The notes below the pieces were generated by a model. It had not been told where the DNA came from. It did not search any database and worked only from the letters and a program-made list of their open reading frames with translations. Below, piece by piece: positions 35,364-44,930 of a stretch of DNA of 64,000 bases. Source of the DNA: Pseudomonas capeferrum (GTDB lineage: Bacteria > Pseudomonadota > Gammaproteobacteria > Pseudomonadales > Pseudomonadaceae); assembly GCF_013523055.1 (NCBI RefSeq), contig NZ_JAAMQM010000001.1, positions 124,001-188,000 on the forward strand, written 5' to 3'. Both the position numbers and the translations under genes were made by a program. Numbering within the stretch: the stretch's first letter is position 1; each line of letters begins with the position of its first letter.

Positions 35364-35590
35364 GCTTTGCTCCTTGACGAGGCTCACTCGCCTCGTGATA
35401 CGGCTGGAGGCCCTTGATAGAGGCACTGGCGGATATGAAAGGCTGCATTGACCAGGGTTCCTCCCGCCTGCCTTCGGCACCTGAATTCGACCATTCGTCC
35501 GTGCCCAAGGGCGATCGAAGTGAATCCCAGTGATGGCAGCCTGTCATCTATTAGGAGAGCAAGAAGACGCCAACGCACAGGAGAGTATTT

Positions 35591-35764
35591 ATGAGCCTTG
35601 CAATGACCCTCTTTAGCTTGATCTCGGCTTGGATGGCGATAGCCCTGGCAATGTTATGGGGTGTATTGCGCATCTTGCGCAGACATCAACCGCAGGTTGA
35701 GCCCAAGCCCACGAGGTATGAGCCACGGCGCCTGACCTACGTATCGGCGGTGGCGGGTAAATGA
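35591..35764 (+). CDS. Small single-helix membrane protein
   Basis: A short gene of 57 codons: MSLAMTLFSLISAWMAIALA begins a single membrane helix, followed by a basic loop (LRILRRHQPQVEPKPTRYEP) in the cytoplasm by the positive-inside rule. A good AGGAGAG site lies seven bases before the ATG. No family is recognised. Confidence 0.6.
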   Translation: MSLAMTLFSLISAWMAIALAMLWGVLRILRRHQPQVEPKPTRYEPRRLTYVSAVAGK

Positions 35765-35875
35765 GGTACTTGACCAGGGCATCGGCCCTGAGCGGATGTC
35801 CCGGCGACAGCCATTGATCCCGAAGGACCATTGACGGCATGATGCGCGGCGATTGCCCCCTACAAGGAACATCTC

Positions 35876-36580
35876 GTGCATCCGCTCCATTGCGACTCAG
35901 CCGCAGAGCCTGGCTACCGTTTCCATAAACGTTTCGGCATGCTCGCGCTTGCCATCGGGTCATGTCTGGGTATTACCCTAGGCTTGTTCCTGTTGGCCCC
36001 GCCGTCACAGCTCACCAGTCTGTACAGCATCGGCTTGATGGGGTACTGGGCGCTCGCGCTCTGCGTGTTGCTCTGCGTGCAGTACCGCAAGACCGGTGTC
36101 ACGCGAGCCATCCTGGGTACCCGTTTTCGCCGCCCTTTTCTCTTGGGGCTCGGCTGCATCATTGCCACGTACGTCTGTGGCTCTGTGTCGATGGTGCTGT
36201 TGGATCTGCCGCGTGAACCTTTCATGGTCACCTTCTACGACGACCTGGATCGCGGGCAGATCGCGTTGCTGATCGCTTTCCTCATCCTGTTTCCGCCGAT
36301 CACCGAAGAATTGTTGTATCGCCATTTTCTCCTGCGCCTGTTTCCTTACCAACGAAGCGAGTTCTGGGCGTGGACGGCGGTACTGGCGACCACGGTGATC
36401 TTTACGCTCAGCCACTATCAGTACGAGAACTTTGTCACCCTGGCGACGATCTTCATCGTGGGCGCGGTACTGGCGGTCGCACGGGTGCGCAGCGGAGGTC
36501 TGCTGGTGCCGGTGCTGCTGCACGCCGCCGCCGAGGTGGCCGGCCTGGCTACGAATCAGATATTGGCGCAGGTTCTCTGA
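35876..36580 (+). CDS. CPBP family intramembrane metalloprotease
   Basis: A 234-residue inner-membrane protein with six or so helices and the three CPBP/Abi motifs: EELLYRHFLL (EExxxR, near residue 145), FTLSHYQYEN with the second-motif histidine near 181, and LLHAAAE with the third-motif histidine near 220. Members are Rce1-like proteases or bacteriocin-immunity factors; the substrate is unknown. The start is GTG 35876 with an AAGGAA ribosome site. Confidence 0.87.
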   Translation: MHPLHCDSAAEPGYRFHKRFGMLALAIGSCLGITLGLFLLAPPSQLTSLYSIGLMGYWALALCVLLCVQYRKTGVTRAILGTRFRRPFLLGLGCIIATYVCGSVSMVLLDLPREPFMVTFYDDLDRGQIALLIAFLILFPPITEELLYRHFLLRLFPYQRSEFWAWTAVLATTVIFTLSHYQYENFVTLATIFIVGAVLAVARVRSGGLLVPVLLHAAAEVAGLATNQILAQVL

Positions 36581-36608
36581 GGGACAGCCGTGAGGCAGAA
36601 ATCCCTGG

Positions 36609-37355
36609 TTACATTCGCCCGGCCAGCTGCGGCACCGACGCCCCAAGCATGGCTATCCCGGACAAGGTCAGCAGGCCCAGCACGATCCGCCGAAACGCCA
36701 GCTCGCTGATCCCTACGTAGACTCGGGTGCCCAGCAAGGTCGGCAGCAGCATGGCAGGCACCATTACCGCGAACATCGGCAGCATCTCCCGGGTCACCAT
36801 GCCTGTGCCCACGTAGGTCAGCATGGTGACCATCAGCATGGAGAGGTTGAAATTCTGGACCACTGCCCGTTGTGTATCCCTGTCGAAGCCGCGCAAGGTG
36901 CACCACAGCGTCGGCACCGCGCCGGTGAAACCTCCGAGCCCGCCCAGTACGCCACCGGCCATCCCCACTACCCCATCGGCCAACCGTCCGCCCCGCAACC
37001 GCGGCAGGCGTGGCGCCAGGAGCATGACTGGGCACCAAAGCACGAGCAAGGTCCCGAACGCCGCCTTGAACCAGAGCATGTCCAGGTAGGGCAGCACCCA
37101 CACGCCCATGGGTATGCCGGCCAGTCCACCCAGCACGAAGGGCCAGAGCAGTGGCCAACTGAAGCCACGGCGTACGGTGAATGCGGCGATGAGCTGACCG
37201 GTCAGCCCTCCGAAGACGGCCAGCGTGGCGGCGACACGGGGTTCCAGGCTCCAGGCCCAGAACGACATGGCGACCATGCCGAAGGCGAAGCCGGAAAGCC
37301 CTTGGACGAAGCCGGCGACGATGGCGCCCAGTGCGATGAGGTAGAGAGGATCCAT
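36609..37355 (-). CDS. TauE/SafE family sulfite/sulfonate exporter-like transporter
   Basis: A 248-residue inner-membrane protein with seven to eight helices arranged as two repeats, typical of TauE/SafE: first repeat IVAGFVQGLSGFAFGMVAMS, second repeat GVVGMAGGVLGGLGGFTGAV. Family members move sulfite, sulfoacetate or other small organic anions. It is alone here, convergent with the CPBP gene, with a 28-base gap between the stops. The ATG at 37355 lies directly before the first helix. Confidence 0.9.
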   Translation of the reverse strand: MDPLYLIALGAIVAGFVQGLSGFAFGMVAMSFWAWSLEPRVAATLAVFGGLTGQLIAAFTVRRGFSWPLLWPFVLGGLAGIPMGVWVLPYLDMLWFKAAFGTLLVLWCPVMLLAPRLPRLRGGRLADGVVGMAGGVLGGLGGFTGAVPTLWCTLRGFDRDTQRAVVQNFNLSMLMVTMLTYVGTGMVTREMLPMFAVMVPAMLLPTLLGTRVYVGISELAFRRIVLGLLTLSGIAMLGASVPQLAGRM

Positions 37356-37757
37356 GGGAGGCCGTGTGCGTGAGCAGGATCGGCATTCTAAAGCGAGTCA
37401 GCGGGCGCAAGGCAAGCGTGTGCTGCTCTGCGAGGGCGCCCGCCTGGAGTCGGCACGCGGTAGGCTCCAGGTCTTTCAGCTTGTTGGATGCACCACGGGG
37501 TCGGGTCCTGGTTCTTCAGGAACGTACGAGTCTGACGCGCCTTAGTGCCCATTCGCACTGCTTCAACTGACGTCCTGATCAGCCTATTTTGCGTCTTCAT
37601 CGCCCTCGAGATGCCGAACACCATGGCGCCTCACCTTTAGAACAATTAAAACATTGCATGGCCTACGTGGAGGAATTCAATTGGGCCGAGCGTAATAACC
37701 ACTCTAGCCTTCCCTTCGATTTATCAATAATTATCAATAAGTTGGGGAAGATCGTAA
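37356..37757. promoter_or_regulatory. katB upstream region with tandem AT-rich repeat
   Basis: No gene is seen in these 400 bases. Just ahead of katB lie two exact tandem copies of TTATCAATAA (37721-37730 and 37731-37740), 17 bases before the ATG. The AT-rich character and spacing suggest a regulator site or a promoter element; an OxyR site is the natural candidate for katB, but the known spaced ATAG pattern is not clearly present. Confidence 0.4.
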
Positions 37758-39287
37758 ATGAAGGTCAGAACTCTTTCGGGCTATGCCCTGGGTCTGTTGA
37801 CGGCCAGTATGGTTGCCTTGTCGACCGCTCAAGCCGACCCACTGACTCGCGATAACGGCGCGCGTGTCGGAGACAACCAGAACACCCAGACGGCCGGTGC
37901 CAGTGGTCCAGCACTACTCCAGGACGTACAGCTGATCCAGAAGCTGCAGCGCTTTGACCGGGAACGAATTCCGGAGCGTGTCGTGCACGCACGGGGGACG
38001 GGTGTCCATGGCGAATTCGTCGCCAGCACCGACCTCTCCGAACTGACCAAGGCCAAGGTTTTCACACCCGGACAGCATACGCCGGTATTCGTCCGCTTCA
38101 GTGCCGTGGTACACGGTAATCACTCACCTGAAACCCTGCGCGACCCGCGCGGCTTCGCTACCAAATTCTATACCGCCGATGGCAACTGGGATCTGGTTGG
38201 CAATAACTTCCCGACCTTCTTCATTCGCGATGCGATCAAGTTCCCGGACATGGTGCATGCCTTCAAACCGGACCCGCGCACGAACCTGGATGATGACTCG
38301 CGCCGTTTCGACTTCTTCAGCCATGTACCTGAAGCCACTCGCACCTTGACCCTGCTCTACTCCAATGAAGGGACTCCCGCCGGTTACCGCTTCATGGATG
38401 GCAACAGCGTTCACGCCTACAAATTCGTCAACGCCAAAGGCGAAGTCACCTACGTCAAATTCCACTGGAAGAGCTTGCAGGGCGTGAAGAATCTCGATCC
38501 GAAGCAGGTCGAGCAGGTCCAGGGCAAGGATTACGCGCACATGACCAACGATCTGGTCACGGCCATCAACAAGGGCGATTTCCCCAAGTGGGACCTGTAC
38601 ATCCAGACCCTCAAGCCGCAAGAGCTGGCCAATTTCGATTTCGACCCGCTGGATGCGACCAAGATCTGGCCTGACGTACCCGAGCGCAAGATCGGCCAGA
38701 TGGTCCTGAACCGCAACGTCGACAACTATTTCCAGGAAACGGAACAGGTTGCCATGGCACCGGCCAACGTCGTGCCCGGTATCGAGCCTTCGGAGGACCG
38801 CTTGCTGCAAGGTCGAGTCTTCTCCTATGCCGATACCCAGCTGTACCGTCTTGGCGCCAACGGCATGAGCCTTCCGGTCAACCGTCCAGTCGTTGCGGTT
38901 AACAATGGCAACCAGGATGGGGCCATGAACAGTGGCCACACCACCAGCGGCGTCAACTACGAACCCAGCAGGTTGAGCCCGCGCCCGGCCACCGAGTCGG
39001 CGCGCTACAGCGAAATGCCTCTGATAGGGACTACCCAGCAGAGGAAGATCCAACGCGAGCAGAACTTCAAGCAGACGGGCGAGTTGTACCGGTCCTACAG
39101 CAAGAAGGAGCGCAAGGACCTGATCGACAGCTTCGGTCAATCGCTCGCCACCACTGACACCGAAAGCAAGCACACCATGCTCTCGTTCCTCTACAAGGCC
39201 GACCCCGAATACGGCACTGGCGTGACCCGCGTCGCTGGGGGTGACATCGCACGTGTCAAGCAACTGGCCAGCCAGCTTCAGGACTGA
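37758..39287 (+). CDS. katB: Exported monofunctional catalase
   Basis: A heme catalase of 509 residues that breaks down hydrogen peroxide. The N-terminal signal peptide (LGLLTASMVALSTAQA) sends it to the periplasm, as for P. aeruginosa KatB. Active-site residues are H77 in RVVHARGTG, an asparagine in LVGNNFPTFFIRD, the FSAVVHGNHSPETLRDPRGF segment, and the heme-ligand tyrosine in RVFSYADTQLYRLG near residue 357. The ankyrin-repeat gene 53 bases downstream matches the katB-ankB pair known from Pseudomonas. A GGGGAAG site precedes the ATG. Confidence 0.95.
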   Translation: MKVRTLSGYALGLLTASMVALSTAQADPLTRDNGARVGDNQNTQTAGASGPALLQDVQLIQKLQRFDRERIPERVVHARGTGVHGEFVASTDLSELTKAKVFTPGQHTPVFVRFSAVVHGNHSPETLRDPRGFATKFYTADGNWDLVGNNFPTFFIRDAIKFPDMVHAFKPDPRTNLDDDSRRFDFFSHVPEATRTLTLLYSNEGTPAGYRFMDGNSVHAYKFVNAKGEVTYVKFHWKSLQGVKNLDPKQVEQVQGKDYAHMTNDLVTAINKGDFPKWDLYIQTLKPQELANFDFDPLDATKIWPDVPERKIGQMVLNRNVDNYFQETEQVAMAPANVVPGIEPSEDRLLQGRVFSYADTQLYRLGANGMSLPVNRPVVAVNNGNQDGAMNSGHTTSGVNYEPSRLSPRPATESARYSEMPLIGTTQQRKIQREQNFKQTGELYRSYSKKERKDLIDSFGQSLATTDTESKHTMLSFLYKADPEYGTGVTRVAGGDIARVKQLASQLQD

Positions 39288-39340
39288 TCCAGTCATACGG
39301 GCCTGCCCACGGGCGGCCCGATCTCGATAAGGAGATACCC

Positions 39341-39928
39341 GTGAAAATCTGGCTAGTCACCCTGATGCTCTTGGCCGGTACTTGCCAGGCAGTCGAACCG
39401 ACCGCCGACCAAGACCCGGCTCTGCTCAAGCAACGACTGCAGGCGCTGCTTCTCGATGCTGCTCGCGAAGGTCGAACCGATGTGCTGTCCACCTTCATAG
39501 AGGCCGGTTACGACCTGGAAACCCGAGACTCACGCGGCTACAGTGCCCTGATTCTTGCGGCCTACCACGACCAGGAAGATGCGGTAACGCAATTGATCGC
39601 GGCAGGCGCCGACCCCTGCGGCCAGGATAATCGCGGCAACACGGCGATGATGGGCGCCATCTTCAAGGGCAACCTGGCCATCGCCAAACGCCTGCTCGAG
39701 GCTGACTGCTCCCCCGACCAGCGCAATCATTCCGGCCAGACAGCAGCCATGTACGCTGCCCTTTTCCAGCGTCAGGACATCCTTGATGCTTTGGCCAGCA
39801 AAGGCGCGGACCTGACGCTCAAGGATGCGGCAGGCAATGATGTGGGGCAGTTGAGTCAAGGCCGGTTCGGCAGTGATCCAAAGGTGCTGGAGGCAAAGGC
39901 CACGAGTACATCTCCCAGGAGCGAATAA
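39341..39928 (+). CDS. ankB: Periplasmic ankyrin-repeat protein (AnkB)
   Basis: A 195-residue exported protein with signal peptide (LVTLMLLAGTCQAVE) and about four ankyrin repeats: TDVLSTFIEAGYDLETRD, GYSALILAAYHDQEDAV, then GNTAMMGAIFKGNLAIAKRL and GQTAAMYAALFQRQDILD. In P. aeruginosa AnkB is needed for full KatB activity in the periplasm, probably by helping the catalase assemble or stay stable. The 53-base gap after katB and the GATAAGGAGA ribosome site fit a two-gene operon. Confidence 0.92.
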   Translation: MKIWLVTLMLLAGTCQAVEPTADQDPALLKQRLQALLLDAAREGRTDVLSTFIEAGYDLETRDSRGYSALILAAYHDQEDAVTQLIAAGADPCGQDNRGNTAMMGAIFKGNLAIAKRLLEADCSPDQRNHSGQTAAMYAALFQRQDILDALASKGADLTLKDAAGNDVGQLSQGRFGSDPKVLEAKATSTSPRSE

Positions 39929-40049
39929 GATCAGGGAATATCGGCACGACGCCTGAAACCCAAGGCGCCATGGATGGGAAGTGGACTCAAAGGAAGAGCG
40001 CCATCTGCAGCCTCGATCAGTCTTTCAGACCATTTTCAGCGGTCGCCCC

Positions 40050-40937
40050 CTAGTTCAGAACGGCCAGCCACCCTGCCAGGATCACCGGCAACACCACGAA
40101 CGACAGGACCGTGGAGCACATCACCAGGTTGGCCACCTGCTCGGGAGATCGATTTGCCCGTACCGCCAGCAGGTAGTTGAACACCGCCACCGGCATGGAG
40201 GATTGGACGACCAGGACAGCATGCGCCAGGGGCTCCATCGCCAGCACATACCCTACCCCCCAGCCCACACCCGCTCCCAGCAGAATTCGCAACCCACCCA
40301 GCAGCATTCCACTGCCAAGGTGGCTCAGCCGGATGCTGGCCAACGAGACCCCCAGTGTCAGCAGCATCAGCGGGATGGTCATGCCTCCCAAGAGGTCGGC
40401 GGTATTGGCGAGCCAGCGAGGCAAGTGCAGATCGAAAAAGATGATCGGCAACGAAAGCGCCAGGCTGATCACAATCGGATTGCGCAGCAGGCTACGTAAT
40501 GAAGCCGCCCCGCCTGATAGGGCAATCCCCAGGGTGAACTGGAAGATCGACAACGTCAGGAAAAACGCCACGGCCAGCGCCAGACCGTGCTCACCGAAGG
40601 CGTAAAGACTGATGGGCAGCCCCATGTTGCCGGTGTTGGGAAACATGAAGGCAGGCACGAGCACTCGCCAGTCGTGATCGAACACCTTGCTCAGAAGCCT
40701 GCCGAGCACGGCCATGACCACCATCGCCAGGACGCAAGCCAGCGCCATGCTGGTAAAGGCAGCGGGATCCAGGTGAGTCCGGCTCAGTGTCGACAGTACA
40801 AGGCTCGGCGTGCCGATGGTCATGACCAGGCGAGCGATGAAGTCAGTGGGATAGGCATGCCCACTGCGCGCCCAGCCGTAACCGATACCGGCAACGATGA
40901 AGACGGGTGCCAAGACCGCGAACAGTTCAGCCATCAT
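40050..40937 (-). CDS. AEC family transporter (auxin-efflux-carrier-like)
   Basis: A 295-residue inner-membrane transporter with about ten helices in two halves. Visible features are VFIVAGIGYGWARSG at the start, FMFPNTGNMGLPISLYAFGE in the middle (the conserved asparagine/proline crossover), and VVQSSMPVAVFNYLLAVRAN near the end. AEC proteins export small organic acids or malonate-like compounds. The gene is isolated and convergent with ankB; the second methionine (40934) is an equal start. Confidence 0.9.
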   Translation of the reverse strand: MMAELFAVLAPVFIVAGIGYGWARSGHAYPTDFIARLVMTIGTPSLVLSTLSRTHLDPAAFTSMALACVLAMVVMAVLGRLLSKVFDHDWRVLVPAFMFPNTGNMGLPISLYAFGEHGLALAVAFFLTLSIFQFTLGIALSGGAASLRSLLRNPIVISLALSLPIIFFDLHLPRWLANTADLLGGMTIPLMLLTLGVSLASIRLSHLGSGMLLGGLRILLGAGVGWGVGYVLAMEPLAHAVLVVQSSMPVAVFNYLLAVRANRSPEQVANLVMCSTVLSFVVLPVILAGWLAVLN

Positions 40938-41240
40938 GGCCAGGGTTCTCCGGGGAAACGGGCATCCTAGAGGGTAATTTTGTCCGGATGCAAGGCCGGT
41001 GGCCCTCGGTACGCCCTATCCGTCGCGGGCGTGGCAGATTCCGGTTGCCCCAGCGATGCAGCGGATCAAGCCGTGAATACGTTTCAGGCTGGTAATGGGG
41101 TATCAGGCTTCAGTACGATGGCCGTAAGAATTTTCTGCAGGGCACTTCTGTCGGGCTGCCTGCCGCCAGGAAAACCTGTCTTTACCTGACTTCGGGCAAG
41201 CCCCGTTGCACCAATCGAGCATCCGCTCACAAGGACGTCG
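40938..41240. other. Intergenic region before the helicase
   Basis: About 300 bases between divergent genes. I see no gene, hairpin or repeat that I can support; promoters for both flanking genes must lie here. Confidence 0.4.
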
Positions 41241-44200
41241 ATGGACCAGCCAAGCATCGTGCGGTATTGGCATGCGGTGGAACTGCTGCAACCGCAGTCG
41301 GTACCCAAGCTCAAGAGCCGTGACGAAGAGGATCACTACCAACCTTTCTATCACGACATCCCTGCCGCCGAAGGCCCGATGCCTTGGCAGCCAGAGAGCT
41401 TGCCGAGCAAGCAGAAGCTGCCGGAAAAACGTGTCTGGAGTCATACGCTCTATGCGCATCTCTACGACAACCTGACTGTGGCCAAGGCGCTGGAAACCTT
41501 GTATGGCGCGGATCAAGGCTATACAGAGCCTCGGTCCCGGGAAACCGCGCTGTATGCGCTGAAGTTCACCGATCAGGGCATGATGGTCACGGATAGCCTG
41601 GTGCTATCGAGCGAAGCATGGTTCCTCGGGCATGCCCTCGCAGGCAATGACTGGACCCACGGTTTCGAGGGCGCGCAGGAAGACGCCCGCCACTGTGCCA
41701 AGGCATTGCTCGGCGATATCGTGACGACGGAAGGTCTCGAGCAGCTGACGCAGTACATTCGCCAGAGCCTCGGCCTTGACGCTTTCTTTGGCGAGCAGCC
41801 GCGTCAACACCGTTTCCGATCGGCCCCGATCAACCCGGACAAGCCGATTCAGGAAGACGACCCGCTCAACAGCTTCCTGCTGTCGGACCTTGCGGACGTT
41901 GCCAGTGCACTGGAGCGAGGCGAAACGAGCGCCGCGCTGGACCTTTACCTCCAGCAACACTCTCCTGACCAGCGCCTGCACCTCGACGACGGCAAGGCTA
42001 GCCTGGCCTTGCTCGATCGCCTGTCTCCGGCGCGCCATGCCCTTGGCTGCTGGCCCAGCGAGGATCACCTGGGACTGGTGCATTCGCAGCAATTGGCCGT
42101 CAACAGCATCCTCCACACGCTGTCCGACGCGCCCGGTATCCTCGGTGTGAACGGTCCGCCCGGCACCGGCAAGACCACCCTGTTGCGCGACCTGGTGGCA
42201 GCGGTGGTCACGCAACGGGCAGATGTGCTCGCATCATTCGACCGCGCCGCTTTTGCTTTCGAGAAGGATGGCCGCGAGGTGGCCAATGACGGCGGGCGCG
42301 AACAGACCGCCTATCGCCTGAAGCCAGAGCTGTTCGGTTTCGAGATGGTGGTCGCCTCTTCCAACAACGGCGCGGTGGAGAACGTCACGCTGGAGTTGCC
42401 GCAGCGAGACAAGATCGACGAATCCTGGATAGCCGAGATCGACTACTTCAGCGAGCTGGGCGAACTGACCACGGGTAAGCCCGCCTGGGGCATGATCTCC
42501 GCCGCGCTCGGCAGCAAGGCCAAACGCACGCAGTTCGTCAATCGCTTCTTCTATGGGGAAACCCCGTCCAAGCCAGATGCCAAGGAGAACCAGCGCGAGC
42601 CGAACCCCCTTGCTGACCTTGAAGAAGCAGAGGTTCTGGCCCAGAACGAAGACCTCTATGTGGCTGAGCTTGAACAGCTCGAAGACAGCAGCGAGAAGGA
42701 CGCGCTCGACTCGACGACCACGCCCAAGGGTTTTCTCGGCTGGCTTACGCAGCAGGCCGAAATCGAGTGGACCTCCGATGAGCGCTTGCGCACCTGGCAG
42801 ACCGCGGTACAGCGCTACAAGGAGGCCAGGCACGCTGCCGAAGCGCTCGGCGCGGACGCCAGCCAGATCGGCGAGATGATCAGGGGCATCATCGACACCC
42901 AGACCCGCATCGCCGACGTGGAAGCGCAAGCCTGTAGGCTCCAGGACAACCGTCGCGAGCTCGAAAGCCAGCAGAGCACCCACGACATCCAAACCCTGGC
43001 CACTGCCCACAATGCGCTTGAGCTCCAGGTGCTAGCGCTGAATGCCCATCTGGAACGCAAGCCCCGCTGGATCGCCAACCTGCTGAGCCTGGGCAGCGCT
43101 TCCCGCGATTGGGCCGCCAAGCAGAAACTGCTCGACAGCAGCCACGGTCTGGCTCGAGGCGCGCATGACACCGCTCTACGCCAGGCTGCGCGTTTGGCCG
43201 ATCAGCTCAAGGAGCTCGACAGCCAATTGGCTGCCCATGATCTCGAGCGCGCAGCCCTGCGTGAGCAGACGTTGCAGCGCATCGACAGCGCGCGCGAACT
43301 CGCTCGAACCTACGATGCCCAGCACGTGGTGGACTGGCTGGACAGTGGCGTTGTTGGCCACGGCAGCGACATCGAGCGATCGGAACCTTGGGTGATACCG
43401 GGCTGGCGCCAAGCCCGAGCCAAGGTCTTCATCGAAGCCCTCAACCTGCACCGCGCCTTCTTCCAGCTCGAGGCCAAACGTCTGCGCTGCAACCTCTACT
43501 TTGCCAACAGCATGCTCACCAACGGTCACTATCAGGGCATGTCCCGCGAGCTGGTGCGCTCGGCCTGGGCTTCGCTGTTCATGGTGGTGCCCGTACTGAG
43601 CAGTACCTTCGCCTCCTTCGCTCGCTCGTTCGGCAGCCTGAAATGCGGCGAAATCGGCTGGCTACTGGTCGATGAAGCCGGCCAGGCCACCCCGCAGTCC
43701 GCCGTCGGCGCACTGTGGCGCGCCAAGCGCGCGGTGCTGGTCGGTGACCCTCTGCAATTGAAACCTATCGTCTCGGTTTCCGACGCAGTGCTGGAGCGAA
43801 TGCGTACCCGCTACCAGGTCGACCCTCACTGGCTATGCAACCGACAATCCGCTCAGACCCTTGCCGACCAGGCGACCCCATGGGGCAAGCTGCTCGGCCC
43901 GCGAGGGCAGAAAAACTGGGTCGGCCTGCCGCTGGTGGTTCATCGCCGCTGCGACCGCCCCATGTTCGACCTGGCCAACCTCATCGCTTATGACGGTGCC
44001 ATGGCGTACGGGACACGCGCACCTTCGGCGGACAAGGAGACCAGCGCCAGCCTCGCGACCGGCTGGCTGCATGCGCCCGGCCCCTCCTCCGGCAACTGGG
44101 TGCGGGATGAAGGCATCGCCTTGAAGCGCTTGCTGGAGCGGTTGAAGGCAGACGGCGTGCCCGAAGATGGCATCGCCGTGATAACCCCTTTCCAGGACGT

Positions 44201-44516
44201 GCGCGCGAAGCTTGCAGCCTTCCTGCCGCCAAAGATCGTTTTTGGGACCATTCATACGATGCAGGGCAAGGAAGCGGCGGTGATCGTTCTCGTACTCGGC
44301 GGCAGCACCGAGAACCCTGGTGCGCGGGATTGGGCCGTGTGCGAGCCGAACCTGCTCAACGTCGCCGCTACCCGGGCGAAACGGCGGTTGTATGTGATCG
44401 GAGATCGCGAGGACTGGAAGAACCGGGCGCTGTTCCGTGAAGTGATGGCCCCGGAGCGGAATCTGTTACCGTTGCGGGTACATGGCATGCCAGTGGTGAG
44501 CGATGCGCCTGCCTGA
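41241..44516 (+). CDS. Large SF1 (Upf1/Dna2-like) AAA helicase
   Basis: A 1,091-residue predicted helicase of superfamily 1 (AAA_11/AAA_12 type). The N-terminal 290 residues have no known domain. Walker A is GPPGTGKTT near residue 305; a long insert (about 430-720) is charged and coiled-coil; Walker B is LLVDEAGQAT near 810; motif III is VGDPLQLKPI near 834; motif V is TMQGKEAAVIVL near 1007; and motif VI is NVAATRAKRRLYVIG near 1040. No nuclease motif is visible. It stands alone; related helicases occur in DNA repair, RNA metabolism or phage defence, and the sequence does not decide which. Confidence 0.88.
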   Translation: MDQPSIVRYWHAVELLQPQSVPKLKSRDEEDHYQPFYHDIPAAEGPMPWQPESLPSKQKLPEKRVWSHTLYAHLYDNLTVAKALETLYGADQGYTEPRSRETALYALKFTDQGMMVTDSLVLSSEAWFLGHALAGNDWTHGFEGAQEDARHCAKALLGDIVTTEGLEQLTQYIRQSLGLDAFFGEQPRQHRFRSAPINPDKPIQEDDPLNSFLLSDLADVASALERGETSAALDLYLQQHSPDQRLHLDDGKASLALLDRLSPARHALGCWPSEDHLGLVHSQQLAVNSILHTLSDAPGILGVNGPPGTGKTTLLRDLVAAVVTQRADVLASFDRAAFAFEKDGREVANDGGREQTAYRLKPELFGFEMVVASSNNGAVENVTLELPQRDKIDESWIAEIDYFSELGELTTGKPAWGMISAALGSKAKRTQFVNRFFYGETPSKPDAKENQREPNPLADLEEAEVLAQNEDLYVAELEQLEDSSEKDALDSTTTPKGFLGWLTQQAEIEWTSDERLRTWQTAVQRYKEARHAAEALGADASQIGEMIRGIIDTQTRIADVEAQACRLQDNRRELESQQSTHDIQTLATAHNALELQVLALNAHLERKPRWIANLLSLGSASRDWAAKQKLLDSSHGLARGAHDTALRQAARLADQLKELDSQLAAHDLERAALREQTLQRIDSARELARTYDAQHVVDWLDSGVVGHGSDIERSEPWVIPGWRQARAKVFIEALNLHRAFFQLEAKRLRCNLYFANSMLTNGHYQGMSRELVRSAWASLFMVVPVLSSTFASFARSFGSLKCGEIGWLLVDEAGQATPQSAVGALWRAKRAVLVGDPLQLKPIVSVSDAVLERMRTRYQVDPHWLCNRQSAQTLADQATPWGKLLGPRGQKNWVGLPLVVHRRCDRPMFDLANLIAYDGAMAYGTRAPSADKETSASLATGWLHAPGPSSGNWVRDEGIALKRLLERLKADGVPEDGIAVITPFQDVRAKLAAFLPPKIVFGTIHTMQGKEAAVIVLVLGGSTENPGARDWAVCEPNLLNVAATRAKRRLYVIGDREDWKNRALFREVMAPERNLLPLRVHGMPVVSDAPA

Positions 44517-44517
44517 T

Positions 44518-44887
44518 TCAGATCGGTCTACGGGGGCAGCAGCGGCCTCTCACTGACAAGCCGCTGCTTACCGTTATCGCTCGCTGCGAATCGCGTACCG
44601 GTCCTGTCAGCATTCCATGCGTCACATCTTCGACAAGCGCCTTGGCCATGCCACTCAGATAGTGCGGGGCCACACCAGACTAGTGTCCTGCATTATCCCA
44701 GCTTGCAAACTGACCTTGTAAACACCATCCATCAAGATGCTGGCCTGTTCAAGGGCGTAATCGACGTCGTGGCCAGGGAGGACTTTGAAAAGTCGTTCTT
44801 CCAAGTGCCCTCCTACACCTTCCCCAAAAGTACCTACGCCAATAGTTTTGAAGTGATTCGTGCAGCTGCTAGTACGATTTGCTCCAT
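44518..44887 (-). pseudogene. Decayed DUF3077-like gene
   Basis: A small Pseudomonas-type gene broken in at least two places. A strong GGAGG site (44894-44898) precedes ATG 44887, but that frame soon stops. A shifted frame encodes the family-like core KTIGVGTFGEG, then LEERLFKVLPGHDVDYALEQ and VYKVSLQAGIMQ, stopping at 44655. The next frame continues PHYLSGMAKALVEDVTHGML to a stop at 44518-44520. Joining the three gives a protein with the DUF3077 pattern. It runs against the helicase gene and ends two bases after its stop. Confidence 0.65.
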
Positions 44888-44930
44888 ACCTAACCTCCGA
44901 GCGCTCGCGTAATAGCCAGAGTCGATTCAT

